DNA from: Mastigias papua
Taxonomy: Eukaryota; Cnidaria; Scyphozoa; Rhizostomeae; Mastigiidae
Direction of reading: 5' to 3'
Assembly: GCA_964019165.1 (NCBI GenBank)
Contig: OZ025287.1
Span: 2,904,017 to 2,968,016 of the forward strand
Length of the DNA stretch: 64,000 nt
Position numbers and translations under genes: made by a program. This document shows positions 10,830-57,000 of the stretch, piece by piece. Below the pieces are notes generated by a model. That model was not told the DNA's origin, ran no database searches, and saw only the letters and a list, made by a program, of their open reading frames with translations. How positions within the stretch are numbered: the stretch's first letter is position 1; each line of letters begins with the position of its first letter.

Positions 10830-12705
10830 CAACCATACAGAAGCTTCATGTCGTAAGAGTAATCATGCAAGGGCTGATTTTGAAGTTCTGTCACGTAGTA
10901 TAACTGTAAAAATTGCAATAGAATATGATGTCGCGCTGAGAAGTTCTGTAGTTTTCGATCACGTATTAAGAGCATAAACAGGTAACCGCCAGGCCTGCAA
11001 GAGTTCAGGTACGGATGTAACGAGTGCGTATACGCATTTCCTTGCCTGTAGATGAATTTGAAAAGCAGCAATCTCCCTCGTGTGGTTGCCATACTCCGTT
11101 TCTCGGGGCGTAGAACGCTTAAGGTGGTTTCATCGAGCGTATTTGTTCATTATGGTTTGATTTTCGACACCTGATTAAAGCTAAGGTTCGTTAGCCACAA
11201 GGTCCAAACCTTTCCGAGCAGGCGGCCGCCGGCAAACTAGTCGAATAGTTGAATGGGATGAAGGTCAGACTACTGGCTCCAATCTTGGAAACAGATTTCG
11301 AGCACTCTATCCTCAAAACTCGTCCACACACTTGCCAAAGTGATTAGAAATATTTGAACTACCACAAATCCTCGAGTCCCCCCTCCGCCAGAAAAAGTTC
11401 CCCTCTGAATAAGTCCCCGTGCAAGGTCTTCAAATTGCTAATAAGCCTTTCTGAAATAAGTCCCCATTACAGGAGCTCAAAAAGACTACTGTAAACTGAC
11501 GCAGCTCTGTGACAAATGTAAAGACCAGAACAACGGTAAAGAGAGATAGCACTGTGTTGGTCTTTCATGGAATTAACATGACATCTAATTGAAGCAACGT
11601 GGCATCATTTACACTAATGCTAATATTTAGAATATTCCTTTTATATTAGTGAGAAGAGGTTGAAACTTAGATTTTGTAAGGGCATTTGTCAGTATAAGCT
11701 CCCCATAAAGTAAGCGTCCATCTAAAAATGTCAAAAATAAATATATATTCATGGTATGTTACGAGAGAATTCTCCCTTGAGCAGCGAAAAAGCAAGAACA
11801 CTCTGCGATGTACTGAAAGGACGTTTTGTCCGACACCCATCCGAGTATGAAACGCTACGCTGGATAACAACCAAAAGGTGAACCCAGATATATAAACAGA
11901 TGCGGAAGAATTGAAAAGATAGCTACATAATGTGGCCAACTGATACCTACTCGTCCCCAGTTCAGGTGAAGAGCTCAAGGCAGAAAAACTTGCTTAATGC
12001 AGACAAATAGAGATCGTTTCCTCCCTTAGGCTCCTCAGCTAAACTGGAATTGAGAAGATGTCAATTAGCCAGACCATGTGGTCAATCGGACGCAGTACAG
12101 TAAAAACCTGCAAAGAAGAACTACAAAGAACCTGTACCCTAGAATTACAGATTCATACACACAAAATATGAAATTTTGACCTTGACTGGTTCAGAAAAGA
12201 AACCTGGCGCTTTCTTTCAAGAGAAGAAGATCATTTCTCAATTCATACTGAGCAGGAAAAAATATTTTATTATGAACTATTACCCAAAGATTTTTATTCA
12301 TGCCTTTCATAAGAACCTTCTTAGTCTAGGTTCATAAAGGGGAGGTGGTTTTATCCGGGTTTTTACGCTGTTCCTCCTATCACGTAAATTCATCCACACC
12401 TGATCATCTCTTTTGGCTATAACACACAACTATTCAATTGCCTGGACTTTTCCTTGAGCTGGGTAACTGTTTCCATTCGGAATTGTACTGCTGTGATGCA
12501 CAATGTAGCAAAACTATTAAAACCAATAACTTAGTAGATGATGGAATGAAAGTAGAGGTCTAAAGGTCTAAAACCAAAAATGTCGAGAAAATAATTTGAT
12601 TGCAATATGACAGGACATATCTCATCAGCACAACACTATGCATATACTCAACTGTCTTGGGAGTTTCACTTGCAAAGATTGTGTGACAATTTGATCCACT
12701 CGACT
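10830..12705. other. Intergenic, 3' flank of EIF2B5
   Basis: No gene is supported. Upstream of the broken copy (10830-11090) the sequence keeps partial similarity to the flank of copy 2 (for example CACGTAGT). At 11365-11490 lies a repeat with AATAAGTCCCC-type subunits that is also found at 32195-32310. AATAAA polyadenylation hexamers for EIF2B5 on the minus strand occur at 12266-12271 and 12293-12298, about 410-440 nt after the stop. Confidence 0.5.
11365..11490. repeat. Dispersed repeat with AATAAGTCCCC subunits
   Basis: The sequence has several short near-repeats (AATAAGTCCCC, then AATAAGCCTTTC, then AATAAGTCCCC). It resembles 32195-32310 in an intron of the KAT6 gene (CCTCGAAT, CAGAAAGTCCCCTCTAATAAG and so on). 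Probably a small transposon fragment. The ends are not resolved. Confidence 0.45.
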
Positions 12706-29193
<16,488 letters not shown>

Positions 29194-30036
29194 GTTTAGA
29201 AATTCTATTTACTATATTGCTCCTGTTGTTCTGTAACCAATATATCGTCAGATCCGAAAACTCAATTGCCTGTAAAGTACCATCCTTTGAAGAAAGGTAA
29301 CGCATGAAATCTCAGAGAATAGTGCCATTTTACAATAGCCTCTTTTTCAGTGTCCCGTGGCCTGTCAGGTTGTTGATGCTGTACACAAACTAAGCAAGTA
29401 CTTCTCCATTTCGGATTGCCCAATCAGAGTTAATTTTTTTGCGGACAAAGTGGGAGAAAGAGACACCGTAAACAGTCCCTTCCTAATGTACTTTTGTTCA
29501 AAGAAGCTATCCAATATACCCTTGCCCTTGTGCTCAATCCAAAGTGACTTATAACAATTCAAATTTTCAGGAAAATTATGCAAACTCTTCAAACAGTGCC
29601 CAAGCTAATAGGCCAAACACAGGACTCATTGGGCCAATGGCCTAGTAGTGACAGTACTAAAAGCTATCCTATCAGGATTACTTGAGCAAATTGTGTATGT
29701 CTCATGTCTAAATGGGCGGGAAAAACTCTCTTTTAGTCCCATTCACAACACTTACTGTGGCATGCTATAGTAAAGCTGTCACAACTCCTGTCAAAGAATA
29801 CACCAGTGACTCAAAAAGACAAAGTTCTAAAGAACTCTAAAGTTCTACGAAAACTTCTATCCAGTGAAACTACATGCAAAATATTTCCTATAGTTTTTAC
29901 AACAGAACTGAGAAAATAACATGCTAAAAACCGTACCCTGTCATCTAAAAATATTTCTAAGGAAAGTGAAAAGGGCTACACTTCCGAAGATTTTTTAACG
30001 GCGATAACGTAATCTATGTTTTTCTCTGTTTACAAC
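29194..30036. other. Spacer between KAT6 and EIF2B5
   Basis: This is 843 bp between the KAT6 stop and the EIF2B5 start on the same strand. It must hold the KAT6 3' UTR and the EIF2B5 promoter. A CCAAT sequence (plus strand, about 29236) lies about 45 bp upstream of the EIF2B5 ATG. I see no AATAAA on the minus strand close to the KAT6 stop, so its polyadenylation signal is probably a variant. No gene is seen. Confidence 0.55.
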
Positions 30037-47654
<17,618 letters not shown>

Positions 47655-47939
47655 AACAATTAAGGTGATACCTTTTGCAGCATCAGTGTCAAATGTCTAC
47701 TTTAAACTAGAGCAAAAACAAATTTCACGCCACAACAAATTACCTAAACAGACAATGTGTAGCTTTCTTTGTTATTTCAAAATGTGGAAAAAACAATGAA
47801 CACATAATGAAGAAAAAATGGAATACTGCATCAGCTTCTGTAATAAGCCTAATAAAGAAATGGTAATCCATTAGAAATTTCCCCATGGAAATAGTCTACA
47901 CCTTTCTTTCACTAAACCTTTCACTGACTCTTCTGAAGT

Positions 47940-48240
47940 AACTACTGGGTGTACCCCAAGTCAAGAGATGGATTTCCCTGATTTTTCCCTAACATTTCCC
48001 TGAGAATTTAAGCTTTCATGTTTGATGTGGTGGTGTATTTCCCCCATTTTTGCAATCTGAATGCAAGTGCTGTAGGCTTCTGATAAATACAGCCAAGAAT
48101 TGTGGAGACAAATATAACAATTCATTTCACTTAAAATATGAAAAAAGGATCTGATTTCCTTGGAACTGCCCTGAAATTCTTGGCCTTCAAGTAGTTTCCC
48201 TGACACTTCCTTGACTTCCCTGACATGGCAGACACCATAA
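47940..48240. mobile_element. TTCCCTGA-rich repeat
   Basis: Multiple TTTCCCTGA/CTTCCCTGAC words lie at both sides of a unique centre, like the MITE at 17450-17879. The outer edges (GGGTGTACCCC on the left, GGCAGACACC on the right) are less clear. The long minus-strand frame through it (48440-47961) is this repeat, not a gene. Confidence 0.45.
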
Positions 48241-48603
48241 ACTAGGCCGCAGCAATAATATACGTAAATTGTTTTGTTATGTAGAACAAAGATGCTATCA
48301 ACTGATATACTAACGAAAGTCAAGATTATTATCAAACACAATCGGTCTGCATCGTACTTATTATGTACAAATAACAGTGCGACATTGCATCTGAATCCAT
48401 ATGAGGTATGGTTATTTAAATATATAAACCAATCTCTCATTTGTGTCAGTTAACGAAACTGTGGCCTAAACGAAGCAAGACAGATTCGTGGGTCTAATCT
48501 TGCGATGTACAGTTAAATGAGATTAACAGCAGCCATATCAATAAATGTCCCGAATACCTGGTGATTGAAATAAAGACATAAGCTTCCACATCAATATCTT
48601 ACC

Positions 48604-48665
48604 TTGAAAAAAGACGATTTGAACGGTCTGGCCACGGTAACAGCATTAAACTGGCGCCATTGTAC
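48604..48665 (-). promoter_or_regulatory. Candidate 5' UTR exon and promoter side of KAT6
   Basis: On the minus strand the sequence TTCAAG is followed by GTAAGA, a strong donor, at 48603/48602. GC content rises upstream, including GGCGCC. Acceptor-like sites (TTTTTGCTCTAG and a TAG about 60 nt before the ATG) precede the first coding exon. A non-coding first exon here would put the transcription start near 48.7 kb. This is inference from splice signals only. Confidence 0.35.
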
Positions 48666-49239
48666 TGCCCCTTTTTTATTGTTCTGTTTATAATTTACGC
48701 AAGCGAGATTTAGTTGAATTCTCACATGGGCAACAACGACAACAATCTCCAGCTCCAAGTTACAGATACGGCCAAAAGAAAATGCTCAATCAGTTCTGTC
48801 CGTGGGGGGCTTTAAGGTTATCACACAAGAATGTAGGGCATTCTATTCCATTTTGATAAAATGCACACACAGTGGAGCAGACAGAGGTCAAACCCAGGTT
48901 ATGAATGCCTCACTCATGTCATCGTCAAACTTTTATTCCACCCCCTCCCCCCAGAAGCATCATCGTCGAGATGGTCATGTATTTAGTTCTAGGAGAGCGC
49001 AAGCGCATTCTCTGTATACATGTCCACATGCCATTATGTCATGCAGAGGGGTCACAAATAACAGAGCGGGGAAAATTAGCTGACCACGTCCTTCAGTACA
49101 GCATGCAATGAAATACGCGACAAAGTATGCATGGCAAAGAGCAATGACATAATATAAGAAAGAATGCAACCCTTTGAGAAATCCCCACCTGCCTCCTCAA
49201 ACCTTTTGTCATCAAATTCGAACGAATTACAAAATTTAC

Positions 49240-49385
49240 CCTAAAGAAAACTGTCTCCCAGTCCCTTAATGGCATCCCCACTGATGTTAGGTACTCGCTG
49301 CTGATGATGTAAAGACGTTGAATCTGCAGACATTGAAAAATTAGTTCTGTAGCTGAAACTCCCAGAGCATCACTGGTACTGTGAT
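49240..49385 (-). pseudogene. Exon-like segment, possibly leucine-rich repeat
   Basis: An open stretch preceded by TTTTTATCACAG and followed by GGTAAAT reads DALGVSATELIFQCLQIQRL and then MPLRDWETVFF. The spacing of Leu and Ile is suggestive of a leucine-rich repeat. No partner exon was joined with confidence, so this may be a relic. Confidence 0.25.
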
Positions 49386-49423
49386 AAAAATGAATCATTT
49401 TGAAATCGATAGCGGCAGCTTGC

Positions 49424-49589
49424 CAGTGGCAGTTTTAGGGATCAAGGGGCCCGGGGCCAAATCATCTGCGGGGCCCTTGTTTGACAGTCTATTTTCGATT
49501 TTTTCTTAGACGTAGGGCCCCTTTTGGGTTACAAAAAGCGCGGGGCCTGGGGCCATGGCCCCTCTGGCACCCCCCTAAAACCGCCACAG
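49424..49589. mobile_element. 166-bp hAT-type MITE with 8-bp target duplication
   Basis: Left end CAGTGGCAGTTTTAGGG, right end CCCCCTAAAACCGCCACAG, and an exact CAGCTTGC duplication on both sides (49416-49423 and 49590-49597). CAGTGGCG ends with 8-bp duplications are diagnostic of hAT elements. The interior is GC-rich (GGGGCCCGG-like words) and non-coding. Confidence 0.8.
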
Positions 49590-51489
49590 CAGCTTGCCAT
49601 TCCTCACAGAAATTCAACTTTCCCTTATGGGTGGCAAATAGGTGTCTGAAGTGCTAATCAACAGACTTTTGCACAAATGGGACTTAACCTAATGAAGGTG
49701 AATCTTCTACGCGAAATTGCCATAGGAGACATTACTTAAAATCATTGCAGCATTTTAAGTAAAACGCTTTTTATGGAAAGGAGGCAGTCTTCCTCGGTGA
49801 AGTGGTTAGAAAAGCAGGCACAAAGCGCAACACGTTACTTTGTATTAATAATTCTTCTCAAAATATAAACATATCTTGTGGACATCCATTAGCAAAAGTT
49901 TTAAACATGCAACAAAGTGGATAGCGATCAGCGAGAGCAAGGAGACAAATTGTGTATCTGAAGATTTAGTGAGAATAACTTCCCGATACAATATGTCCTG
50001 AGAAGATTCTAATTTCTAAGAAATGCACACTTATATATCCTACCAGTTGGGTGTCATGTTAGCTCATATGTATATAATTAAGCATCCACACTGAAAATTG
50101 AGCAAAAACAATTCTTAAAACGAATCTTCTGAACTCAAATACACAACATGAAATGGTCCTGGAAGTTTGGTTTTGTGTACTAGTAAACAATACAGATACA
50201 CTAATGGAGGCTGCCTATTGTCTGGCCAGTTTTTTCTACAATGGATCTTGAGTCTCTAAGTACCAACAGGTGTCTGAACAGGCTTCTGTCTCTACCACTT
50301 CGTCGTAACAAGAATCTAAGAGGAAATGACTGATAATTCACTTTTACATGCTAGATAAAAGTAACTTCACTGCTAAGTATGCAAATCTAAAGCCTGGTTC
50401 ACACTTGTGAAGCAAGAGCTGAACCAAGCAAAGTAAGCATGCGCAGAAGGCACCTGGACGTGAAAAAGTCAGCACACATGATCTTTTCTCCCTCTCCATT
50501 TAGCCGCTATCTTTCTTCCTTTGTTGGTGGCTTTGCCATAGGCTTCTGGCCCTTTCCCCAACACAGTAAGCGGAAAAAATAAATTGTTATGAATATGAAA
50601 TCATGTGATCGCTTTCAACCCGTTTTGAATGACAATAAATGAGCGAAACTTGTGGAGATGTGGGGAGTGCAGTACTCGCCAATGACCAAAAAGGTGGATT
50701 GTCGGGCAATTTTATTTGGCTGCTTGCATACTAGTCAGATAATTCTGAAGAATATGATTTCTGTCACTCATTTATTGCTGCTTCTTGAACCAAAAGTTTA
50801 TGACAAATAAATAGACTTAAGCTTCTCATAGTTTTGTCCCCTTCTTACTAGCTCACGACATGCTCTTTCATCAAGCAATCCAGGCCGTTACGTCAGGCAT
50901 ATATGATTCAAGCATCCCTAATCCTTCTTTAGTGACTAATGTCGGGAAAGGTCTTGGAACCTATAACAAAGCCCAAACAAATGAAGAAAGAAAGGATGGG
51001 TAGACAGAGAGTTTGTTAATGTTAGCTTTGAAACAAGTTGTAGGACTCGGGGAAAGAAATGGAAGGCTAGGCGTTCCAAAGTTAACAAGTTCTTGGAATG
51101 AAAGATGATTTGTGGGAAAGAGTTCATGGATTAGCTAGTATAACTAATGACAACTATGAGGCTTCTCTTCTGCGACACTGCAACAGGTAGTCGAAATTAG
51201 ACTGACCCATCAACTATGTGTGTAAAGATTGGCACAAAAAGCCAGCTCAGAGTGTAAATTTATAGAAATTAGATTAGTTGCTTTAATATCAAACCAACAA
51301 AAATCTAGGAGGGAAAAGTGCAAAGGATCACAAACATTTACAAACAATGACATGAATCCGAGTTCAAAAGCACATTCTGCTTACCTTGCTCTAACTTTAA
51401 TTTTCCAAAATCTAAAATGGTGAGGATTCGTCATTTCCTAAAAGTTCTGGAGCGAAGATTGGCCTGGGAGCCATAGGAATGAACGCTCT

Positions 51490-51705
51490 TTGGAAACCTG
51501 ATAACGAGAAGAACATGAAATATCAATGACTCGTTTTGATGTAATTGTGTTAATGCTGTACAGCAGCGAGGCATAGAAAGAGCAATGAAATCATTAACTC
51601 GCAATTGGTCATTGCCAGGATTATCTTCCTCACAAAAGCCAGTGATTATCCGCATAGTAATCAAATGTTTCACTGGCTGAGATCTCTGATCAGGTATATA
51701 TTCTC
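51490..51705 (-). pseudogene. Exon-like open segment, family unknown
   Basis: The minus strand reads MRIITGFCEEDNPGNDQL, then DFIALSMPRCCTALTQLHQN, within an unbroken frame that runs from an acceptor-like TAG at about 51712. A gene on the same strand as the segment at 49240 is possible but no junction could be proved. Confidence 0.25.
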
Positions 51706-52007
51706 CCAACCTAGTTAACTAATTATCATTCAAAATGGGCCTAAATTCAGCTTTGGAGCAAATGTGTTGCAAGAATCCTGCAAGAGTATTGGCCAATTTA
51801 ATTTGGAGAATGTAGGCCTGATCAGAGCTCTCAATCAATCAAACATTTGGCAGCTAAACTATGGTTATGTACGAGCAGAGGATAGGCAATCTGAATTTGC
51901 TCTTGATGAGAAAGCAACCCATAGCTAAATCTAGTGTACAGTGACAACCGACTTCTCCAGCAAGCTGGTTTTGTATAGTTATAGACAGTAAGTGTGTAGC
52001 GGTAAAA

Positions 52008-52821
52008 CAGGCCCGTCGGAACCGGGGGGGCTGGGGGGGCTTCAGCCCCCCCAATATTTTGCAACTATTTGCTCTTTAAATTTTCGAGAAAACATTGCAA
52101 GACCATACTATAAATTCGCAAAAATATTAACCAATTCAGTTACCAGTTATCCCTTTCAATCATTTATTGCGTGTTCAAAGAACCAATGTATACTTGATCA
52201 GGAACGGTAAACAGCATGAGCGAAGAAAGTGAAATCTTGAAAACTGAATATGTTATGCGAAGATCCTGGGAGGGCGTCAGGGTCTGACTTTTATGTTCCA
52301 TCAACCTTAAAACACTTCATTATCGATAGTATTGTTTGATAACCTGATTATTTGGTAAGCAGATTTTTGGACAATTTTCGAACAGAGATTTGTGTATTAA
52401 AGGTAATGTAGCACACAAAAGCGCACAAGCATAGGTGATTGAAAAAGAGTGTTAAGAGGATCGTTAAATTTTGTTTTGGCAGTGTTTATGATTTGTTAAG
52501 TTGATTGCTGGCGTGCATTGCACGGAGACAGCAGGAAAGTTTTGCTGTCAATGACTGGAAAGTATTTCGTTAGCTTTTTCTGCCACAGGTAATGTTAGTA
52601 GGTGACTGCAAATACATAGATTCCAGCCAATTTACAACTTCCATTTCAAAAATTGTCTTAATTCTGTAAATAGTAATTCATCCATTAAAAATGGCAATTT
52701 GTATAGCCAGGTTGCTTTCCAGCAATCTAAAGGGCGTGGCCGAACAAAAATTCTCCCGGAGCCCAGTGCAGTTTGCTTTATTCACAGCCCCCCCAATATC
52801 AATTTCGTTCCGACGGGCCTG
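52008..52821. mobile_element. 0.8 kb hAT-type element
   Basis: The ends CAGGCCCGTCGGAAC and GTTCCGACGGGCCTG are inverted copies. Each is followed inward by a G7/C7 run (GGGGGGGCT and GCCCCCCC). GGTAAAAC repeats at both flanks, with one base shared with the element on the left, consistent with a 7-8 bp duplication. No transposase frame is left. Confidence 0.75.
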
Positions 52822-52905
52822 GGTAAAACCATTTAACTCTTCAAGAACGTATTCACGCAACCTTTCCATCAAGACTTGCTTTGATTAATGCATCATTTGT
52901 GATAT

Positions 52906-53080
52906 CAATAGCAATCACCAACCAATGTCCAGTCAATACAATCAATAATCAATGTTCAATCAATAGCAATCAATAATCAATGTTCAATCAATAGCAATCA
53001 CTAATCAATGTTCAATCAATAGCAATCACTGATCAATGTTCAATCAATTGCAATCACTAATCAATGCTCAATTCAATGAG
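52906..53080. repeat. 28-bp tandem repeat, about 5 units
   Basis: The unit is AATCAATGTTCAATCAATAG followed by CAATCACT. Copies differ by one or two bases. Non-coding. Confidence 0.85.
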
Positions 53081-54096
53081 CTTTGTAGGAAACTGGTGTC
53101 ACTCAAATTGTAAGTGAAATAATGGGCACGGTCACGACATTTCTAAAGGGCTTCTCCCAATACCCCAAATTTTCAGCGAAATGCTCAATGGTAAGTTTTT
53201 CTTATACCTTGAAATGAAAGCAAAGAGCCTGGTTTTACCAGAAGTTCCAGGTGGATTTGCCAAGAAAGCATAGAGCATAGGTTAAAAGTAGAAGTAATGT
53301 ATTGCTGTTCTATGTTTTAGGTTAATCTGTGTTGTATGTGGTGTCGCTTTACCATTGATGTTGTCTGTTAAAATCACATATTTGTTTTAAGTTCTGTCGT
53401 TAGCTAACTCCCGTGTAGTGCCAGTATCACCCTTTCCGGGCAATTTATTTGTCTCCGTCAACGTATATTGTGTATTGACGTAACGAGTGTTGTTTAGTAC
53501 TTAGCTTTATATACTGTGTACACTGGTATTTGATTCAGTTAGTTTGATTTGGTTATTAGTTCAGTTGAGTTCTTGACGTTGCCACAATAGTAGCTTTTCT
53601 CTGTGTCGCTTCAAACTTAGGCCCAGGTCTATGGCCTAGGCTTGAGCATTGAAGATGAGAGACCAATCGCCGGCCACCGAAGAGAGACCGTTTATGTTAC
53701 ATAGATCTATTGTATCCAATGTCCCACTAATATTTTGCCATTCAATTGTTGTATTTCTTCAATAGCTTCAGCGGACAAGAGTGCAGAGCTTACGGTAATA
53801 GAAATTCACAAGGCAGACATTAAAGGGCTTGTGCAAGTGGCCTATTGGAAAATCCTCCATGATCACACTAATTTCCAATAAGACACGTTCTGTCTGATCT
53901 TTTTCTAGAAAATTTTGCAGGTGAAGAACTCACTAATATTTAAACTGTTAATGTTTTTAAGACCATTTCTGAATTTTCAAAGCCACTACTAGTGGTCAAG
54001 GCCATTTTTTCAGGTCCCATGGGAACGCTCAGACAAAACCTTGGAAATTTCCGTCAGATATTGAACGTACGAAGAACAATCAGATATCAACTTGGA

Positions 54097-57000
54097 TTAC
54101 TTGCCTGGATAGCCACTGCTTGGAGCAGGTAACATAGCGGCTGAAGGTTGGTCGGAGAACCTACTTGGTCCCATCATCTCTGGCCCTTGATCCTGAGGAT
54201 ATGGCTGTTCAGGTGCTTGGTCCTGCATTGGAATCATACCGCTAAATCCCTCTGGTGCACCAAAGACCTGTCTCTTTACTTTGACTGGCTCTTTGGGAAT
54301 CATATTCTTAACATCAGTTGATGCCATGGCATGTCCTGGCCAAGCTACCGTTGTGAAGCCTGGATGTGTGACTGGGTGGCCATATGGTACTGCATAGCCT
54401 GAATTACCAAGATTTGCGCTGAATTCGTTGCCACCGAAGTGTCGCTTGTTTGCAGTTACCTATTACATAACGAAATAAAGAATATATGATACAGAATTTG
54501 GTATTGCTTACTTGATAGGACCTATTTTTATTAGACAGTCTTTGAACAGTAACATGGCATATTACTAATTAAGTGTCAAATATAAAAGTAACGGTTAATC
54601 TCAAATACGATTCCCTACATTGGGGAGTAGCTGTTAGAAAGGACACTTATCCTGGGCTGTCGCGGCATAGCGAAGTAAGGCGGGCAGTTCCTTCCCTCCC
54701 CACCTTTAACTCTCCAGTATTCCCACCAGGTACCCATTTGCTGTTGGGTGGACAGTAAGCAAGCAACCCAGCTATGTTCCAAAGGTTTGCTTTGACACAT
54801 CGATGTTCCACAGAGCAGTCAAATGCTCTAACCACTGGGCCACTCCCCACAGCATGAAATGCAAGAAGTGATTAAATGATGAAAATTAAAGACTCAATCT
54901 GACAGATCCCTACCTCTTTCATATTTTCAGGGAGTGGTGAGTTCTCTTTCTTTGAGGGCATGAAAGACTTTTTAACGGCTGATACTGCACCGCCATCATT
55001 CATTGCCGGGCTTTGGTTTGCATCACCATTGACAGCACTAACACCGCCCATACCTCCGAAGCCATAGCCCAGACGGTAGTTATCTCCACTTGCATATCCA
55101 TAACCAACATGAATCGTCTGCTTCTTTTCGTTCTTATGGACTGGCCCTGGGATCTGGTCTCGTTGAGTTGATTTCAAATCTTTAGAAGCTTTCTTCTCAT
55201 CTTTTTCGTTTGATTTCCCAGCTTTCTTTGCGTCAGAGGATTCTTCTTTTGCACCCTTTGGCACTTTTGACTTATACCATGGCCATCCCCATCCGTACAT
55301 TCCAAGGCCGGCTCCTGGGTAACCGTGCCAGAAGGGCCATCCATAACCACCATGGTATCCAATTGGAACACAGAATCGCTTCGATTTACTCTTGGTCTTG
55401 CCGCTTGCATCACCCTCATCTGGGACAATGTCCCTGCAATGAAGGCCAACACCATGGCCACCTCCATAGCCAAGAGATCCATAACCTCCACGAAGACCAT
55501 GATGACCACCACGTCCATGTGATCCCCATCCATGGTGTCCGTGACCACCCCACCAGTCAGCCCACCATGGGTATGATGCCCATGGACCATATCCGACAAA
55601 TGGGTAGACCACACCTTGCCTGCTAGAAGCTGAATCTTCCTTATCAGCCTTTGGGATACCACCTTTACCATAAAGGATTCCACGTCCATTACCAAATATT
55701 GGAAGAACTCTGTAATAATGACCATACAGTCCACCTCCTACATCACCGCCAAATGAGCCATGTCCAACAAAGTCTCCATATCCACCCCATGGCCAACTTC
55801 CCCATCCATACCATCCACCAAGAGGACGCCCAATTCTTCCAAAGAGACAACGTCGTGTTGCCTTCTTATTGCTTTTATGTATTACATCTTTGTATAAGCC
55901 ACCGATACAGCCTCCAAGTGGAGAATAGCCCACTATACCATGATGTCCAAATCCTCGATGACCGAGGCCGATTCCGTAGCTGCCTGGCCAGTATCCAACA
56001 CCGGGTCCTATACCAAGACCATGGCCGCGTCCAATGCCATAGCCATAACCAGCACCATAGCCGTGGCCTCCTGCACCAAGAGGGAAGCCCCAGCCACCAT
56101 AGTATGGATTGATTGGAACTAGATGGTACTTTTTGTCAGCTCCTGATGGAACCTCGTCTTTACCATATCCATGTCCATGACCTCCATGTCCCTCGTGAGG
56201 GTGTTCAAGGCCCTCAAGGTGTTGGAAGTTATGGTAGTTGTGGTCCCAATCTCCCCAATCATCTCCAAAATCATCATATCCAAAAGTCCATGGCCCTTCG
56301 AATCAAATAAAAAGGGAAAATCAATCCACTCGCAATCTCATCAAATATAAGTCTACATTAAGATAACCACACACTGCACAGTATGGCCTTTCAGTATTAG
56401 TATCATTCAGTGCTTTACAGACTGGGTTCCAGATTATTGCCCTTAACTGTTGCTCTTAAATAACCGGTTTTAGATAATTGCCCTTCAACTATCAATGTTA
56501 AAGTGACAACTACTCTTGCAAATTTTCCCCAATTCTATAGTAAAATATCTGGTCAAGTGGTTCCAAGTGATAATAGCCATCTGTATATTACTATATACTG
56601 CATATAACTCTATATAAACAAATGTCATGTCATTGCTAAGTGCTCAATTCATGACAGAGAAAATTTGATGAAAAGCCTTATGAATTACTCAAAAACAATG
56701 TAAAGCAACTTAACTCTCAGAATGCCTAGCCTAGTTCTCCCGATTTTTTGGAGAATCTGTGAAGTAACATTGTATTTGAGTTATAACTTAGGTGTCAAGT
56801 CTTAGCATCCATAAAATTACATAAACTTTAAGCGCAAACATTGGCCCGTTTGGCGGTGCCACAATTGATCTCATTTTCTCATTTATTCTTATCTACGTGG
56901 TAGAAAGTGTACGATCTCAAAAGATAAGAAAGAAATTGGCTGATGAACATCTTGGCAATCGATCACTTATTTCCAATGAAAAGACGAGGTATCACCAGGG

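Larger units (their letters stand above)
48700..54096. other. Intergenic, transposon-bearing, possible gene fragments
   Basis: No complete gene is seen. The region holds two hAT-type elements (49424-49589, 52008-52821), a 28-bp tandem repeat (52906-53080), and two exon-like open segments on the minus strand (49240-49385, 51490-51705). A TAA-AGCCTGGTTCACACTTG start of another Harbinger-like element is at about 50390 without a matching end. Confidence 0.5.

Noticed and set aside
47961..48440. 159-aa minus-strand frame
   Set aside because: It runs through a TTCCCTGA-rich repeat related to the MITE at 17450 and has no protein-like conservation pattern.
52906..53080. Possible CRISPR-like array
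   Set aside because: Direct 28-bp tandem units without unique spacers; this is an ordinary satellite in a eukaryotic genome.
55903..55933. Start codon at 55933 for a separate 353-aa protein
   Set aside because: That codon is GTG inside exon 7, and the frame continues upstream to an acceptor at 56295. It is not an independent start.
55174..56112. Long alternative frames on both strands of the Gly/His-rich exon 7
   Set aside because: Gly/His-rich codons leave other frames open. Only the frame that joins in phase with exons 6 and 8 fits a spliced protein.
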